In this document: positions 6,721 through 14,707 of the stretch, one piece after another
Position numbering within the stretch: position 1 is the first letter of the stretch
How the letters are laid out: each line of letters opens with the position of its first letter
NCBI GenBank assembly: GCA_003476465.1
Contig: DMUE01000032.1
Coordinates: 1 to 14,941, forward strand
From: Microbacterium sp.
Lineage (GTDB): Bacteria; Actinomycetota; Actinomycetes; Actinomycetales; Microbacteriaceae
DNA: 14,941 nucleotides
Direction of reading: 5' to 3'
The notes under the pieces: generated by a model
The model's database searches: none
Seen by the model: the letters and a program-made list of their open reading frames with translations, nothing else
What the model was told of the DNA's origin: nothing
Program-made: the position numbers and the translations under genes

Positions 6721-7841
6721 TGGGAAGCATCGAGGCGTACGCGGGGACGTTCGATCTCGAACCGGGTTATCTGGACTGGGCCGCGTTCGGTCCCCTCTCG
6801 CCGACCGTCCGCGAGGAGAACATCGCCGACCTCGAACTGCTCGCCACGGGTCGCCGATCCAGCATCGACAACGTGGTGGAACATGCGGCGACCGCTCGCT
6901 CGCTCGTCGCCGAATTGGTCGGCGGTTCCGAGGAGGGCGTCACCCTGCAACCGGGGACGACGCAGGGGCTGATGCAGGCGATCTTCGGTGTGACGGGCGG
7001 GTTGTTGCTCTCGCGCGCTGAGTACCCCAGCCTCACGGTCGCGGCGACACGTGCGGCCGAGGCGCTGCACGTGGTCGAGCCGCAGTGGATGGACCCCCCG
7101 GCCGGATACGTCACGCCCGAGGTGGTGCGCGACACCATCAGCGCTTCCACCCGAGCGGTAGCCCTGAGCCTCGTCGACTTCCGCACGGGCTATCGCGCCG
7201 ATCTGGCAGGCATCCGCGAGGTCATCGGCGACCGCCTGCTCATCGTCGACGCGGTACAGGGCTTCGGCATGGTCGACGCCGACTATCAGGCGGCGGACGT
7301 CGTCTGCGGCAACGGCTACAAGTGGCTGCGGGCCGGGCGCGGCACGGGATTCGCCTGGTTCAGCGAACGGGCACTCACCGAACTCACGCCGGTCTTCTCC
7401 GGGCCGACCGGCACCGACGTGCCCCTGCCGATCGATGGGGTGCCCCCGGCATCCGCGGCGGCGAATGCCTTCACCGTAAGCGTCTCGGATCACATCGCGG
7501 CGGCACGCCTGTCCGCGGCGCTGCGCGAGATCGTGAACGCCGGTGTCGCAGACATCGAAGAGGCGCTGGCGATGCGGACGCGCGAAGTGCTCTTCCTGTC
7601 GGAGCGCTACGGCATTCCCAGCCTCACTCCCCGCGAGGCGGTGCACCGCGCCGGGATCGTGGCGCTCGTACCGCCGGCGCAGGATGTCGCTGCCCTCGCC
7701 GCCTCGTTGGCGAATCACGGCGTGACGTGCACCACGCGCAGCGGTGCGGTGCGGATCGCTGCGCACGTCGGCACCGCGGCGGACAGTTTCGTCATGCTCG
7801 GCGATGCGCTCGCCGAGTTCGCTCAGGCGCGCAACTGGTAG
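6720..7841 (+). CDS. Class V aminotransferase family PLP enzyme, substrate unknown
   Basis: A 373-residue PLP-dependent enzyme of the class V (NifS/kynureninase-like) group. The cofactor lysine is K201 in GNGYKWLRAGRGTGF. The Asp contacting the PLP ring nitrogen is D177 in LIVDAVQGFG. The N-terminal LQPGTTQGL and SRAEYPSL segments match the phosphate-site region of the fold. A cysteine-desulfurase role is unlikely, because the usual active-site Cys loop is not seen. It may be an aminotransferase, epimerase or lyase. A longer reading from ATG 6693 is possible, but the promoter before GTG 6720 favours the shorter form. It follows the isoprenyl transferase by 33 nt and has its own promoter, so a metabolic link is not implied. 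Confidence 0.85.
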   Translation: MGSIEAYAGTFDLEPGYLDWAAFGPLSPTVREENIADLELLATGRRSSIDNVVEHAATARSLVAELVGGSEEGVTLQPGTTQGLMQAIFGVTGGLLLSRAEYPSLTVAATRAAEALHVVEPQWMDPPAGYVTPEVVRDTISASTRAVALSLVDFRTGYRADLAGIREVIGDRLLIVDAVQGFGMVDADYQAADVVCGNGYKWLRAGRGTGFAWFSERALTELTPVFSGPTGTDVPLPIDGVPPASAAANAFTVSVSDHIAAARLSAALREIVNAGVADIEEALAMRTREVLFLSERYGIPSLTPREAVHRAGIVALVPPAQDVAALAASLANHGVTCTTRSGAVRIAAHVGTAADSFVMLGDALAEFAQARNW

Positions 7842-7911
7842 CCGCTACGAATTAACGCACGCGTAACCTTCGGCGAGGCGTGTCGGTTCGCGGAGCCCAG
7901 AGCCGCGGTCG

Positions 7912-7917
7912 TACGTT
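7912..7917 (+). promoter_or_regulatory. Possible -10 box upstream of phoH
   Basis: TACGTT fits the TANNNT pattern and would place the start of transcription near 7924, the first base of the perfect palindrome. The nearest -35-like sequence, TTCGCG at 7887-7892, is weak and 19 nt away. A 5' leader of about 104 nt would follow, unlike the leaderless genes nearby. Confidence 0.25.
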
Positions 7918-7923
7918 CATCTC

Positions 7924-7942
7924 ATCGGGCAAGTTGCCCGAT
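7924..7942. repeat. Perfect 19-bp palindrome upstream of phoH
   Basis: ATCGGGCAA and TTGCCCGAT are exact inverted repeats around a single G. As RNA the element can form a 7-bp stem (ATCGGGC/GCCCGAT) with the loop AAGTT. It could be an operator, a leader hairpin or a terminator for the aminotransferase gene 83 nt upstream; no T-run follows. A looser pair, GAGTCG (7944-7949) and CGACTC (7962-7967), comes just after. Confidence 0.6.
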
Positions 7943-8027
7943 CGAGTCGGCCACCAGAGTGCGACTCGCTACCTCACGGTGGTCGACTTTGCAGATGCCG
8001 GGGATACACCCGGGTCGGGAGCAGGTT

Positions 8028-9419
8028 GTGACCACAGGGGCAGCACGCCAGCAAGAAGCGATCTCCAGCACCGCGACGACGAGCCATGTCGCGAGCTTCG
8101 AGCACATCGGATCGACCGGAGCGGATACCGCTCTGCGCACCTACGTGATCGATACATCGGTGCTGTTGTCCGATCCACGGGCGTACTTCCGCTTCGCCGA
8201 ACACAACGTCGTGATCCCCGTCGTGGTCATAACCGAGTTGGAGGGAAAGCGTCACGATCCCGAAATCGGCTACTTCGCCCGGCAGGCACTTCGCCACCTC
8301 GACGAACTGCGCGTCGAACACGGCCGCCTCGACTTCCCGGTGCCGGTCGGAGAGGGAGGAACGCTGCGGGTCGAGTTGAACAACACCGACCAGACGGTTT
8401 TGCCCTCCGGCATGCGGCTGGCCGACAACGACAGCCGCATCCTCGCGATCGCGATGCACCTGGCCCAGGACGGCCAGCACGTGACGGTGGTCTCGAAGGA
8501 CCTGCCTATGCGCGTCAAGGCGGCCTCACTGGGCGTTCAGGCCGAGGAGTACCTTGCCGAGCAGGCGGTCGATTCGGGCTGGACCGGCATCGCGTCCGTC
8601 GATCTATCGGGGGATGAGCTCAGCGACCTCTACGAGAGCGAGGTCGGCAGTCACGACGCGGTTGCGGGCCTTCCTGTCAACACGGGGCTGATCCTCCACT
8701 CCGAACGCGGGTCGGCACTGGGCCGCATGAGCGGAAGATCGGATTTCCGTCTCGTCCGCGGTGACCGAGACGTGTTCGGGCTGCACGGGCGCTCCGCCGA
8801 GCAGCGCATAGCGATAGATCTGCTTCTCGACCCGGAGGTCGGGATCGTCTCGCTCGGCGGACGTGCCGGCACGGGAAAGTCCGCGCTGGCGCTCTGCGCG
8901 GGGCTCGAGTCGGTGCTGGAACGGCAGCAGCAGAAGAGGATCATCGTCTTCCGCCCTCTCTTCGCGGTGGGCGGGCAGGAGCTCGGCTATTTGCCGGGGG
9001 ACCAGGCGGAGAAGATGAACCCGTGGGGGCAGGCGGTGTTCGACACCCTCGGCTCCGTCGTTTCGGGCAACGTGCTGGAAGAGGTCGTGGAGAGGGGACT
9101 GCTCGAGGTCCTGCCGCTCACCCACATCCGCGGCCGTTCGCTGCACGATGCATTCGTCATCGTGGACGAGGCGCAATCCCTCGAGCGAAACGTCCTGCTC
9201 ACCGTGCTGAGCCGCATGGGTCAGAACTCCCGCGTTGTTCTGACGCACGATGTGGGCCAGCGCGACAACCTGCGCGTCGGACGCCACGACGGCGTCGCAT
9301 CCGTCATCGAGACCCTCAAGGGCCATTCGCTCTTCGGGCACGTGACCCTCATCCGTTCCGAGCGATCCGAGATCGCGGCGCTCGTGACGGACTTGCTGGA
9401 GGCGAGCGAACTGGCCTGA
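8028..9419 (+). CDS. phoH: PIN-PhoH fusion protein (PhoH2-like ribonuclease/ATPase)
   Basis: A 463-residue two-domain protein. The N-terminal PIN nuclease domain (about 37-175) has its acidic metal ligands in [14 protein letters not shown] (D42), [12 protein letters not shown] (E70) and [10 protein letters not shown] (D133, D135). The C-terminal PhoH ATPase domain (about 245-460) has Walker A GRAGTGKS at 278-285 and Walker B VIVDEAQ at 377-383. Mycobacterial PhoH2 proteins with this layout are reported to act as ATP-dependent RNA helicase-ribonucleases encoded with a small upstream antitoxin-like ORF. Here the overlapping upstream frame has no start codon. GTG 8028 is chosen because GGGAG lies 6 nt upstream; in-frame GTG 7959 and ATG 7995 are alternatives. 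The promoter is unclear. Confidence 0.92.
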   Translation: MTTGAARQQEAISSTATTSHVASFEHIGSTGADTALRTYVIDTSVLLSDPRAYFRFAEHNVVIPVVVITELEGKRHDPEIGYFARQALRHLDELRVEHGRLDFPVPVGEGGTLRVELNNTDQTVLPSGMRLADNDSRILAIAMHLAQDGQHVTVVSKDLPMRVKAASLGVQAEEYLAEQAVDSGWTGIASVDLSGDELSDLYESEVGSHDAVAGLPVNTGLILHSERGSALGRMSGRSDFRLVRGDRDVFGLHGRSAEQRIAIDLLLDPEVGIVSLGGRAGTGKSALALCAGLESVLERQQQKRIIVFRPLFAVGGQELGYLPGDQAEKMNPWGQAVFDTLGSVVSGNVLEEVVERGLLEVLPLTHIRGRSLHDAFVIVDEAQSLERNVLLTVLSRMGQNSRVVLTHDVGQRDNLRVGRHDGVASVIETLKGHSLFGHVTLIRSERSEIAALVTDLLEASELA

Positions 9420-9458
9420 GCCGACGAGCGAAGGCGGGATGGCGATCCATTTCCCGTC

Positions 9459-9497
9459 ATGAGAAAATTCTCATTGCCTTCCCGGCTTGCTCTCATT
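9459..9497. promoter_or_regulatory. Three ATGAGA half-sites, possible operator
   Basis: ATGAGAA (9459-9465) and TTCTCAT (9468-9474) form a perfect inverted pair around AA, and TCTCATT recurs at 9491-9497, 22 nt after its first copy. The cluster lies just before a consensus TTGACA (9503-9508). Binding by a regulator is inference. The spacing is one base short for a Fur/Zur 7-1-7 box. Confidence 0.35.
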
Positions 9498-9502
9498 ACG
9501 GC

Positions 9503-9508
9503 TTGACA
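9503..9508 (+). promoter_or_regulatory. Consensus -35 hexamer TTGACA with no clear -10
   Basis: TTGACA is an exact -35 match, rare in DNA this GC-rich. At spacers of 16-19 nt I see no TANNNT hexamer, so promoter activity is uncertain. It would drive a transcript through the downstream hairpins toward 9710. Confidence 0.3.
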
Positions 9509-9635
9509 TATTTGTGGGAGAGAACTCCAGAGATCCCGCGAAAGCGGGTCGTACGCCTGCCTCAGGACCCCAGTTCCCCGGCCGGCGAACGAGAAGGCCG
9601 GCCGTGTCCGATCCCGAAGGACGAGGCCGACGAAC

Positions 9636-9710
9636 GAGGCGCACGTCCCCCAGATCTCGCGCCTCCAGCCCCCGGTGCACATCCCCCTTATGCGCCGGGG
9701 GCTTCATTGT
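9636..9710 (+). ncRNA. Candidate 6C-like small RNA (two adjacent C-loop hairpins)
   Basis: Hairpin 1 pairs GAGGCGC (9636-9642) with GCGCCTC (9659-9665), 7 bp, and its loop contains CCCCC (9647-9651). One base later, hairpin 2 pairs AGCCCCCGGTGCA (9667-9679) with TGCGCCGGGGGCT (9691-9703), 13 bp with one G-U, and its loop contains CCCCC (9683-9687). The 6C RNA of actinobacteria is defined by two neighbouring hairpins with C-runs in the loops, normally six or more. Here each loop has five, so this is a near match. The 5' end is unknown; the 3' end would be just after TTCATTGT. The RNA could be longer, starting near 9540. Confidence 0.4.
9667..9710 (+). terminator. Strong hairpin terminator with a short U-rich tail
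   Basis: The 13-bp stem of the second C-loop hairpin is followed by TTCATTGT on the plus strand. On the minus strand it is followed by GGAGGC, so termination should be better for plus-strand transcripts (phoH readthrough or the candidate small RNA). It may still serve the response-regulator operon coming the other way. Confidence 0.55.
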
Positions 9711-9775
9711 CCGCCCGCTCCGAGCGGACCTGCCTGGGTTCCCGGGTCGCGGGGTTGCGGGCTCCCCGGTGCGGG

Positions 9776-10432
9776 TCATTCCCAGCGGTAGCCGACGCCT
9801 CGGACGGTGACGATGTGTTCGGGTCCGAACTTGCTGCGCAGGTACCGGACGTAGACGTCTACGACGTTCGAACCCGGATCGAAATCCAGCCCCCACACGC
9901 GGCTCAGGAGCTGCTCACGGCTGAGGACCTGCCCGGGGTGTCGCAGGAACTGCTCGGCGAGGGCGAACTCCCGCGCCGACAGGTCGAACTCACGTCCGCC
10001 GACCCGGGCACGCCGGGTCAGCGGGTCCAGGCTGATGTCGCCGTGGGCGACACCGATCGCGTCCGTGTTCACGTTCTCACGCAGGCGAGACCGTACTCGG
10101 GCCAGCAGCTCGTCGAACTTGAAGGGCTTGGCGACGTAGTCGTTCGCCCCAGCATCCAGGCCCTGCACGGTGTCACGGGTGCTGCTGCGAGCGGTCAGCA
10201 GAACGACGGGCACCTTCGCGCCCTGGCCGCGCAGGTGGCGCAGGACTTCGAAGCCATCCATCCCCGGCAGACCCACATCGAGCAGAACGAGGTCGGCATC
10301 GCCCCCGAGCGCGAACTCGAGCGCCGAGTCACCGTTCTCCACGATCGTCGTCGTATACCCGGCGGACTCGAGGCCGCGGCTGACGAACGCCGAGATGCGC
10401 GGTTCGTCCTCCGCGATCAGAATGTGCGTCAC
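9776..10432 (-). CDS. OmpR/PhoB-family response regulator
   Basis: A 218-residue two-domain regulator. The receiver domain (1-115) has the acidic pocket E8/D9, the phospho-acceptor D52 in LVLLDVGLPGMDG, T80 and K102 in VAKPF. The winged-helix DNA-binding domain (about 125-218) ends with the usual DVYVRYLRSKF and VRGVGYRW. It is transcribed with the kinase gene: its GTG start overlaps the kinase stop as GTGA, with GGGAG upstream. The target genes cannot be read from the sequence, as no repeated binding site for it was recognised in the window. It is the last gene of the minus-strand block and faces the hairpin-rich region. Confidence 0.95.
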   Translation of the reverse strand: MTHILIAEDEPRISAFVSRGLESAGYTTTIVENGDSALEFALGGDADLVLLDVGLPGMDGFEVLRHLRGQGAKVPVVLLTARSSTRDTVQGLDAGANDYVAKPFKFDELLARVRSRLRENVNTDAIGVAHGDISLDPLTRRARVGGREFDLSAREFALAEQFLRHPGQVLSREQLLSRVWGLDFDPGSNVVDVYVRYLRSKFGPEHIVTVRGVGYRWE

Positions 10433-11937
10433 CCTGCTGCCTCCCTCTGCAACACCACGTCGCCGGCCCGCACCGGGGACGGAAGCGTCTCGCTCCGTCC
10501 CTGGGAGATGGGCAGGGTGATCGTGAAAGTCGCGCCGCCCCCATCGGTGTCAGTGACGACGCATGTCCCCAGATGTGCCTTGGCGATCGCATCGACGATC
10601 GCCAGGCCCAGCCCCGATCCTCCCACTGTACGGTGATCCGCGCGGGCGAAGCGCTGAAAGATCCTGCGCCGGGCGGCGTGGGGGATACCGGGACCGTGGT
10701 CGCGCACCCACAGGTGCACGGCGGTGGTGTCCACAGTGCTGCCGATCTCGATAGGGGAGCCCGGCGGGGTGTACTTGGCGGCATTGTCGGCGAGTTGCAG
10801 CCACGCCTGCAGCAGGCGGTCGTAGTCGCCCTCGATGACGCCGCGCGCGATGGCCGCCACGCTCCAGCGATGGCCCGGGAACCCGCCCACGAGGTCGCCC
10901 ATCCGCTCGGTCAGTTCGCGGACGTTCACGGGCGAAATCTCGAACTGATCGCCCTCGGCCGAGGACAGTAGGTCGATATCTTCGACCAGGCGGGTCATCC
11001 GATCCAACTCGGCGATGCCGATGTCCCTGGTGCTCGCCACATCGGCGGGATTAGCAACATCCATCATCTCGAGATGTCCCCGTACGATCGTGATCGGGGT
11101 CTTCAATTCGTGCCGCACGTCGTCGAGCAGCTGTCGCTGGTCGCCCATGGTCCCCTCGAGCCGGTCCAGCATCGAGTTGACCGTGCGGCTGAGGTCGGAG
11201 ATATCGTCGTTGCCCTCCGCGGGTACGCGGGCGCGCAGATCCGTCGGAGTGATCGAGTCGGCGGTCTCGCGCATTCGGCGGATGGGGGAGAGGATGCGTC
11301 CTGCCACGAACCATCCGACGATCCCCATCGCCGCCAGGGTCGCCAAAGCGGCGGCCGTGTACGTCACGAGCGAGACGGTGATGGGCTCGAGTTCGCGCGT
11401 CACGTCGACGACGCGGATGTAGACACCGCCGCGCTCGTCGCCGGGCACCGCCACCGGCACGGCGATGTAGCGCAGATCCGTCGAGTCGATCGTCGTGCTC
11501 GCGATCACGGACTGGTCGGCCGGTCGGGCCGTGGCGACAGCGTGCGGGATGAAGTCCGGGTCATCCGCGATCTGCTGGCTCAGTTCGTTGGCGCTTCGAA
11601 ACGCGATCTGTCCGTCGATCGCGGCGATCGATGCCTCGTTGCGTCCCGGAATCAGGCGGGAAACCGCCGCGCGAAGGTAGGAAGAAAGATCGGTGAAGTC
11701 ATCCGCCGTTCCCGGCGCACTGGCGAGGGCGCCGCTTTCCACCACGACACGCAGCTCGTCGACCTGACCGAGCGCGTCGACCTGGGAGATCAGGCGTTCG
11801 TCGATGTCGGCGAGGGTCCGATCGCGCTCCGCGAGGAAGGTCACGCCACCGACGATCGTCAGACCGAGCGCTGCGACGGCCAGGATGGCTCCGACGATCA
11901 GCGCCCGCGCCGGGATCGGACGTCGCTCACGGGTCAT
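10429..11937 (-). CDS. Sensor histidine kinase (HAMP-HisKA-HATPase)
   Basis: A 502-residue membrane kinase. TM1 is at about 12-35, an external sensor region of about 150 residues follows to about 185, and TM2 is at about 188-213. A HAMP domain (about 211-264) leads into HisKA with the phosphorylated H276 in DDVRHELKTPI. The ATPase domain shows the N box with N385 (QLADNAAKYT), G1 DHGPG at 413-417 and G2 GSGLGLAIV at 440-448. The external region has no motif I recognise, so the signal is unknown. The ATG start has GATAAT exactly 6 nt upstream, giving a leaderless mRNA separate from fumC, although readthrough from fumC over 51 nt is possible. It overlaps its regulator by 4 nt. Confidence 0.95.
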   Translation of the reverse strand: MTRERRPIPARALIVGAILAVAALGLTIVGGVTFLAERDRTLADIDERLISQVDALGQVDELRVVVESGALASAPGTADDFTDLSSYLRAAVSRLIPGRNEASIAAIDGQIAFRSANELSQQIADDPDFIPHAVATARPADQSVIASTTIDSTDLRYIAVPVAVPGDERGGVYIRVVDVTRELEPITVSLVTYTAAALATLAAMGIVGWFVAGRILSPIRRMRETADSITPTDLRARVPAEGNDDISDLSRTVNSMLDRLEGTMGDQRQLLDDVRHELKTPITIVRGHLEMMDVANPADVASTRDIGIAELDRMTRLVEDIDLLSSAEGDQFEISPVNVRELTERMGDLVGGFPGHRWSVAAIARGVIEGDYDRLLQAWLQLADNAAKYTPPGSPIEIGSTVDTTAVHLWVRDHGPGIPHAARRRIFQRFARADHRTVGGSGLGLAIVDAIAKAHLGTCVVTDTDGGGATFTITLPISQGRSETLPSPVRAGDVVLQREAAG

Positions 11938-11949
11938 GCGATCATTATC
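11938..11949 (-). promoter_or_regulatory. Leaderless promoter (-10) of the kinase-regulator operon
   Basis: GATAAT (11949-11944 on the minus strand) is one base from consensus and is followed by 6 nt, then the ATG at 11937. No strong -35 is visible. It lies between the fumC stop and the kinase start. Confidence 0.55.
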
Positions 11950-11988
11950 CGGCCCCGCGGCACGTGGATGTGCTCCGGGTACCGGCTC

Positions 11989-13395
11989 TCATCCGGGGTG
12001 GGTCATGGAGAGCAGGTCGAGCTTCTCGTCCAGCTGCTCCTCGTTGACCTCGCCGCGCGACACGAATCCGAGGTCGATGACCGCCTCACGCACCGTGATG
12101 CCCTTCGCCACGGAGTGCTTGGCGATCTTCGCGGCCGCCTCGTAGCCGACGATCTTGTTGAGGGGCGTGACGATCGAGGGCGACATGCCGGCGAACGCGG
12201 CGGCGCGCTCGAGGTTGGCCTCGAGCCCCGCGATCGTCTTGTCGGCCAGCACCCGCACCGTGTTGGCGAGCAGACGAATCGACTCGAGCAGCGCGGTACC
12301 CATGACCGGGATCGCCACGTTCAGTTCGAAAGAGCCGGATGCCCCGGCCCACGCGATCGTGGCGTCGTTACCGATTACCCGCGCGCAGACCATGAGCGTG
12401 GCCTCGGGGATCACCGGGTTGACTTTGCCCGGCATGATGGATGACCCGGGTTGCAGGTCGGGGATGCGCAGCTCGCCGAGACCGGTGTTGGGCCCGGATC
12501 CCATCCAGCGCAGGTCGTTGTTGATCTTCGTGAGCGAGACCGCGATGGTGCGCAGGGCGCCGGATGTCTCGACCAGCGCGTCACGGTTGGCCTGGGCTTC
12601 GAAGTGGTCCTGGGCCTCTGTTATGGGCAGCCCTGTCTCGGCGACGAGCAGCTCGAGCACTTGCTGCGGGAAGCCCATCGGTGTGTTGATGCCGGTGCCG
12701 ACGGCCGTGCCGCCGAGCGGAACCTCGGCGACGTGCGGAAGGACGGCCCGCACACGCTCGACGCCGAGCCGGACCTGCCGTGCGTACCCACCGAACTCCT
12801 GTCCGAGCGTCACGGGGGTGGCGTCCATCAGGTGGGTGCGGCCCGACTTGACCGCGCCCTTCCATAGCTCGGCCTTCTCCTCGAGCGCGACCGCCAGATG
12901 ATCCAGTGCCGGAATGAGGTCGTTCAGCAATTCCTGCGTGACCGCGACGTGCACCGAGGTCGGGAAGACGTCGTTGGAGGACTGCGATGCGTTGACGTGG
13001 TCGTTCGGGTGCACCGGCGAACCGAGCGCACGGCTCGCGAGCGTCGCCAGCACCTCGTTCATGTTCATGTTCGTCGAGGTGCCGCTGCCGGTCTGGTACA
13101 CATCGATCGGGAACTGATCCGCAGCATCGCCGGCGATGACCTGGTCGGCGGCCTGCGCGATCGCGTCCGCGATGGCGCCGTCGAGCGTGCCGAGCTGCTT
13201 GTTCGCGAGCGCGGCGGCCTTCTTGATGCGGGCCAGCGCGACCAGCTGAGCCGGGTCGAGGCTGTCACCAGAGATGGGGAAGTTCTCCACGGCGCGCTGC
13301 GTCTGCGCACCGTAGAGTGCCGTGGCGGGAACCCGCACCTCGCCCATGGTGTCGTGCTCGATGCGGTATTCGATGCCGGCTTCGGTGTCAGTCAC
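11989..13395 (-). CDS. fumC: Class II fumarate hydratase
   Basis: A 468-residue fumarase, the usual length for the iron-free, homotetrameric class II enzyme. It interconverts fumarate and L-malate in the TCA cycle. The superfamily signature [11 protein letters not shown] is at 317-327 and carries the catalytic serine. H188 lies in [11 protein letters not shown], and [13 protein letters not shown] (103-115) and [14 protein letters not shown] (129-142) are the other active-site segments. The start at GTG 13395 is supported by GGAGG 10 nt upstream and by the N-terminus [18 protein letters not shown] longer open frame upstream is the antisense of other genes' codons and is not used. The carbonic anhydrase gene lies 20 nt upstream on the same strand. 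Confidence 0.97.
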   Translation of the reverse strand: MTDTEAGIEYRIEHDTMGEVRVPATALYGAQTQRAVENFPISGDSLDPAQLVALARIKKAAALANKQLGTLDGAIADAIAQAADQVIAGDAADQFPIDVYQTGSGTSTNMNMNEVLATLASRALGSPVHPNDHVNASQSSNDVFPTSVHVAVTQELLNDLIPALDHLAVALEEKAELWKGAVKSGRTHLMDATPVTLGQEFGGYARQVRLGVERVRAVLPHVAEVPLGGTAVGTGINTPMGFPQQVLELLVAETGLPITEAQDHFEAQANRDALVETSGALRTIAVSLTKINNDLRWMGSGPNTGLGELRIPDLQPGSSIMPGKVNPVIPEATLMVCARVIGNDATIAWAGASGSFELNVAIPVMGTALLESIRLLANTVRVLADKTIAGLEANLERAAAFAGMSPSIVTPLNKIVGYEAAAKIAKHSVAKGITVREAVIDLGFVSRGEVNEEQLDEKLDLLSMTHPG

Positions 13396-13415
13396 TTCTT
13401 CGTTTCCTCCGGGTG

Positions 13416-14072
13416 TCAGGCGTCCGCGTCCATCGCGGTGCCCAGTAGGACGTCGGGCACGGCCGTGCCCTCGGCAAGTCGATAGTTCGCTCCGACGATC
13501 GCCAGGCGCCCCTCGGCGACCGCTTCGCTGATCAGCTCGGACGTCCGCAACAACTCGCTGACCGTGGCACGCAGGTGCTCGAGTCCGACCAGCTCGGTGT
13601 CGATCGTCTCGGGCGTCACACCCGCCGCCGCCCCCGCCGCCAGGACACGGCGAGCCGCCGGCACGATCGGGGCGATCTGACGCCAGACCTGCGCGGGAAG
13701 GGCGGGAGCATCGATGCCGGTGCTGTCGATCGCGGCACGGACGGCGCCGCACTCGTCGTGAGCGAGCACCACTATGAGGGGAACTTCGAGAACCGCGACG
13801 GCGTATTCGAGGCTGCCGACGACGGAGTCGGAGATCACCTGACCGGCGTTGCGGACGACGAAGAGGTCGCCGAGGCCCTTGTCGAAGATGATCTCGGCGG
13901 CCAATCGCGAATCCGAACATCCGAACAGCGCGGCACGGGGCTTCTGCCCGGCGGCCGTCTGGTGCCGTCGCTCGACGTCCTGGCGTGGATGCAGGGGCTC
14001 GCCAGCGACGAATCGCGCGTTGCCGCGCAGCATCTCGGCCCAGGCCCGGGCGGGAGTCGGAGATCCGTTCAC
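13416..14072 (-). CDS. Beta-class carbonic anhydrase
   Basis: A 218-residue cytoplasmic zinc enzyme that interconverts CO2 and bicarbonate. The zinc ligands are C52 in GCSDSR, H105 and C108 in HDECGA; D54 and R56 form the catalytic Asp-Arg dyad. The [19 protein letters not shown] segment is also typical of the family. GTG 14072 overlaps the DUF4245 stop (GTGA), so translation is probably coupled; no strong Shine-Dalgarno is present. A plausible role is bicarbonate supply for carboxylases, and the next gene encodes a TCA-cycle enzyme, but the link is only positional. No signal peptide is seen. Confidence 0.93.
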   Translation of the reverse strand: MNGSPTPARAWAEMLRGNARFVAGEPLHPRQDVERRHQTAAGQKPRAALFGCSDSRLAAEIIFDKGLGDLFVVRNAGQVISDSVVGSLEYAVAVLEVPLIVVLAHDECGAVRAAIDSTGIDAPALPAQVWRQIAPIVPAARRVLAAGAAAGVTPETIDTELVGLEHLRATVSELLRTSELISEAVAEGRLAIVGANYRLAEGTAVPDVLLGTAMDADA

Positions 14073-14707
14073 GGCGCCTCGCCCCTGAGCTCGCGTACCT
14101 CGGGGGAGACGATCGCCGCGAGTTCCGTCGTCTGCTCCGGTGAACTCGAACCGTACAGCAGGACGTAGTCCGGCCCCGCCTGGGTTCCGAGGGCATACGA
14201 GATGTTCGCCGCGCGCCTGGGGTCGGCGGGTTCGAACACGTCCCAGTCGATCCCGTCGATGAGAACCGTACCGCTCGGCGCGCTGCCGGCCAGCACGCTT
14301 CGCGCCCACGCCTCGTCGTCGTCGAAGGCCTGGGCGAAGCGCACGAACCCGGTCTCGGCCGGGACGTAGGCGATCGACCATGCGGTCGAGCCGCCATCGG
14401 ATGAGACTTCTGCCGCGTTCACGCGCCATTCGGCAGGAACAGCGGGCACGACGACCGTGCGCCCGTACGTCTCGGCCGCCTGGCTCGCGATCGGCGCCGG
14501 ATCGATGCTTTCCCGCTCGGGAAGCTCGCCGCGGGGGACGCCGAAGACGACGACGGCCACAACCAGGACGGTGGCGAGGATCGCGGCGGTCAGGCTGCGC
14601 AGGTTCTGGCTGGATCGATAGACCCGGGACGACTCGCTCTTGCGTGCCGCCGTCTCTTCGGGGGTCTCGGGACGACCGAGTTCGGCGACGACCCGTTGGG
14701 CGCTCAC
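14069..14707 (-). CDS. DUF4245 domain-containing membrane protein
   Basis: A 212-residue protein with a hydrophilic N-terminus ([22 protein letters not shown] as two pieces: [22 protein letters not shown]), one transmembrane helix at about residues 38-57 and an external domain of about 150 residues. Segments such as [22 protein letters not shown] and [10 protein letters not shown] fit DUF4245, an actinobacterial family without known function. GTG 14707 overlaps the xseB stop as GTGA, and its own stop overlaps the carbonic anhydrase start the same way, so the three genes are translated in series. An in-frame extension upstream overlaps xseB and is not used. Confidence 0.85.
   Translation of the reverse strand: MSAQRVVAELGRPETPEETAARKSESSRVYRSSQNLRSLTAAILATVLVVAVVVFGVPRGELPERESIDPAPIASQAAETYGRTVVVPAVPAEWRVNAAEVSSDGGSTAWSIAYVPAETGFVRFAQAFDDDEAWARSVLAGSAPSGTVLIDGIDWDVFEPADPRRAANISYALGTQAGPDYVLLYGSSSPEQTTELAAIVSPEVRELRGEAP

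Larger units (their letters stand above)
9420..9775. other. Gene-free, hairpin-rich intergenic region between phoH and the response regulator
   Basis: No protein-coding frame here looks real. The left part (9459-9512) is unusually AT-rich for this window and holds ATGAGA half-sites and a TTGACA. The right part holds several inverted repeats: CCCGC-GAAA-GCGGG (9535-9548), an 8-bp stem of CGGCCGGC with GCCGGCCG (9579-9604), two C-loop hairpins (9636-9703) and GTCCGC/GCGGAC (9709-9729). Such density suggests a structured transcript plus terminators for the two converging genes. Confidence 0.6.

Noticed and set aside
7867..8031. Small antitoxin gene (phoAT-like) before phoH
   Set aside because: The frame overlaps phoH correctly but has no ATG or GTG, and no TTG except its last codon.
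9460..9473. Fur or Zur box at TGAGAA-AA-TTCTCA
   Set aside because: The symmetry is 6-2-6 (7-2-7 extended) instead of 7-1-7, and the core AAT-x-ATT is absent. No metal-uptake gene is nearby.
9487..9810. Protein-coding gene in the phoH-regulator gap
   Set aside because: Frames on both strands are low-complexity Arg/Pro/Gly sequences running through hairpins, with no start supported by a ribosome-binding site.
11989..14397. Large minus-strand frame covering fumC plus 330 extra codons
   Set aside because: The additional part is antisense or out-of-frame to carbonic anhydrase and DUF4245. Fumarase similarity starts at GTG 13395.
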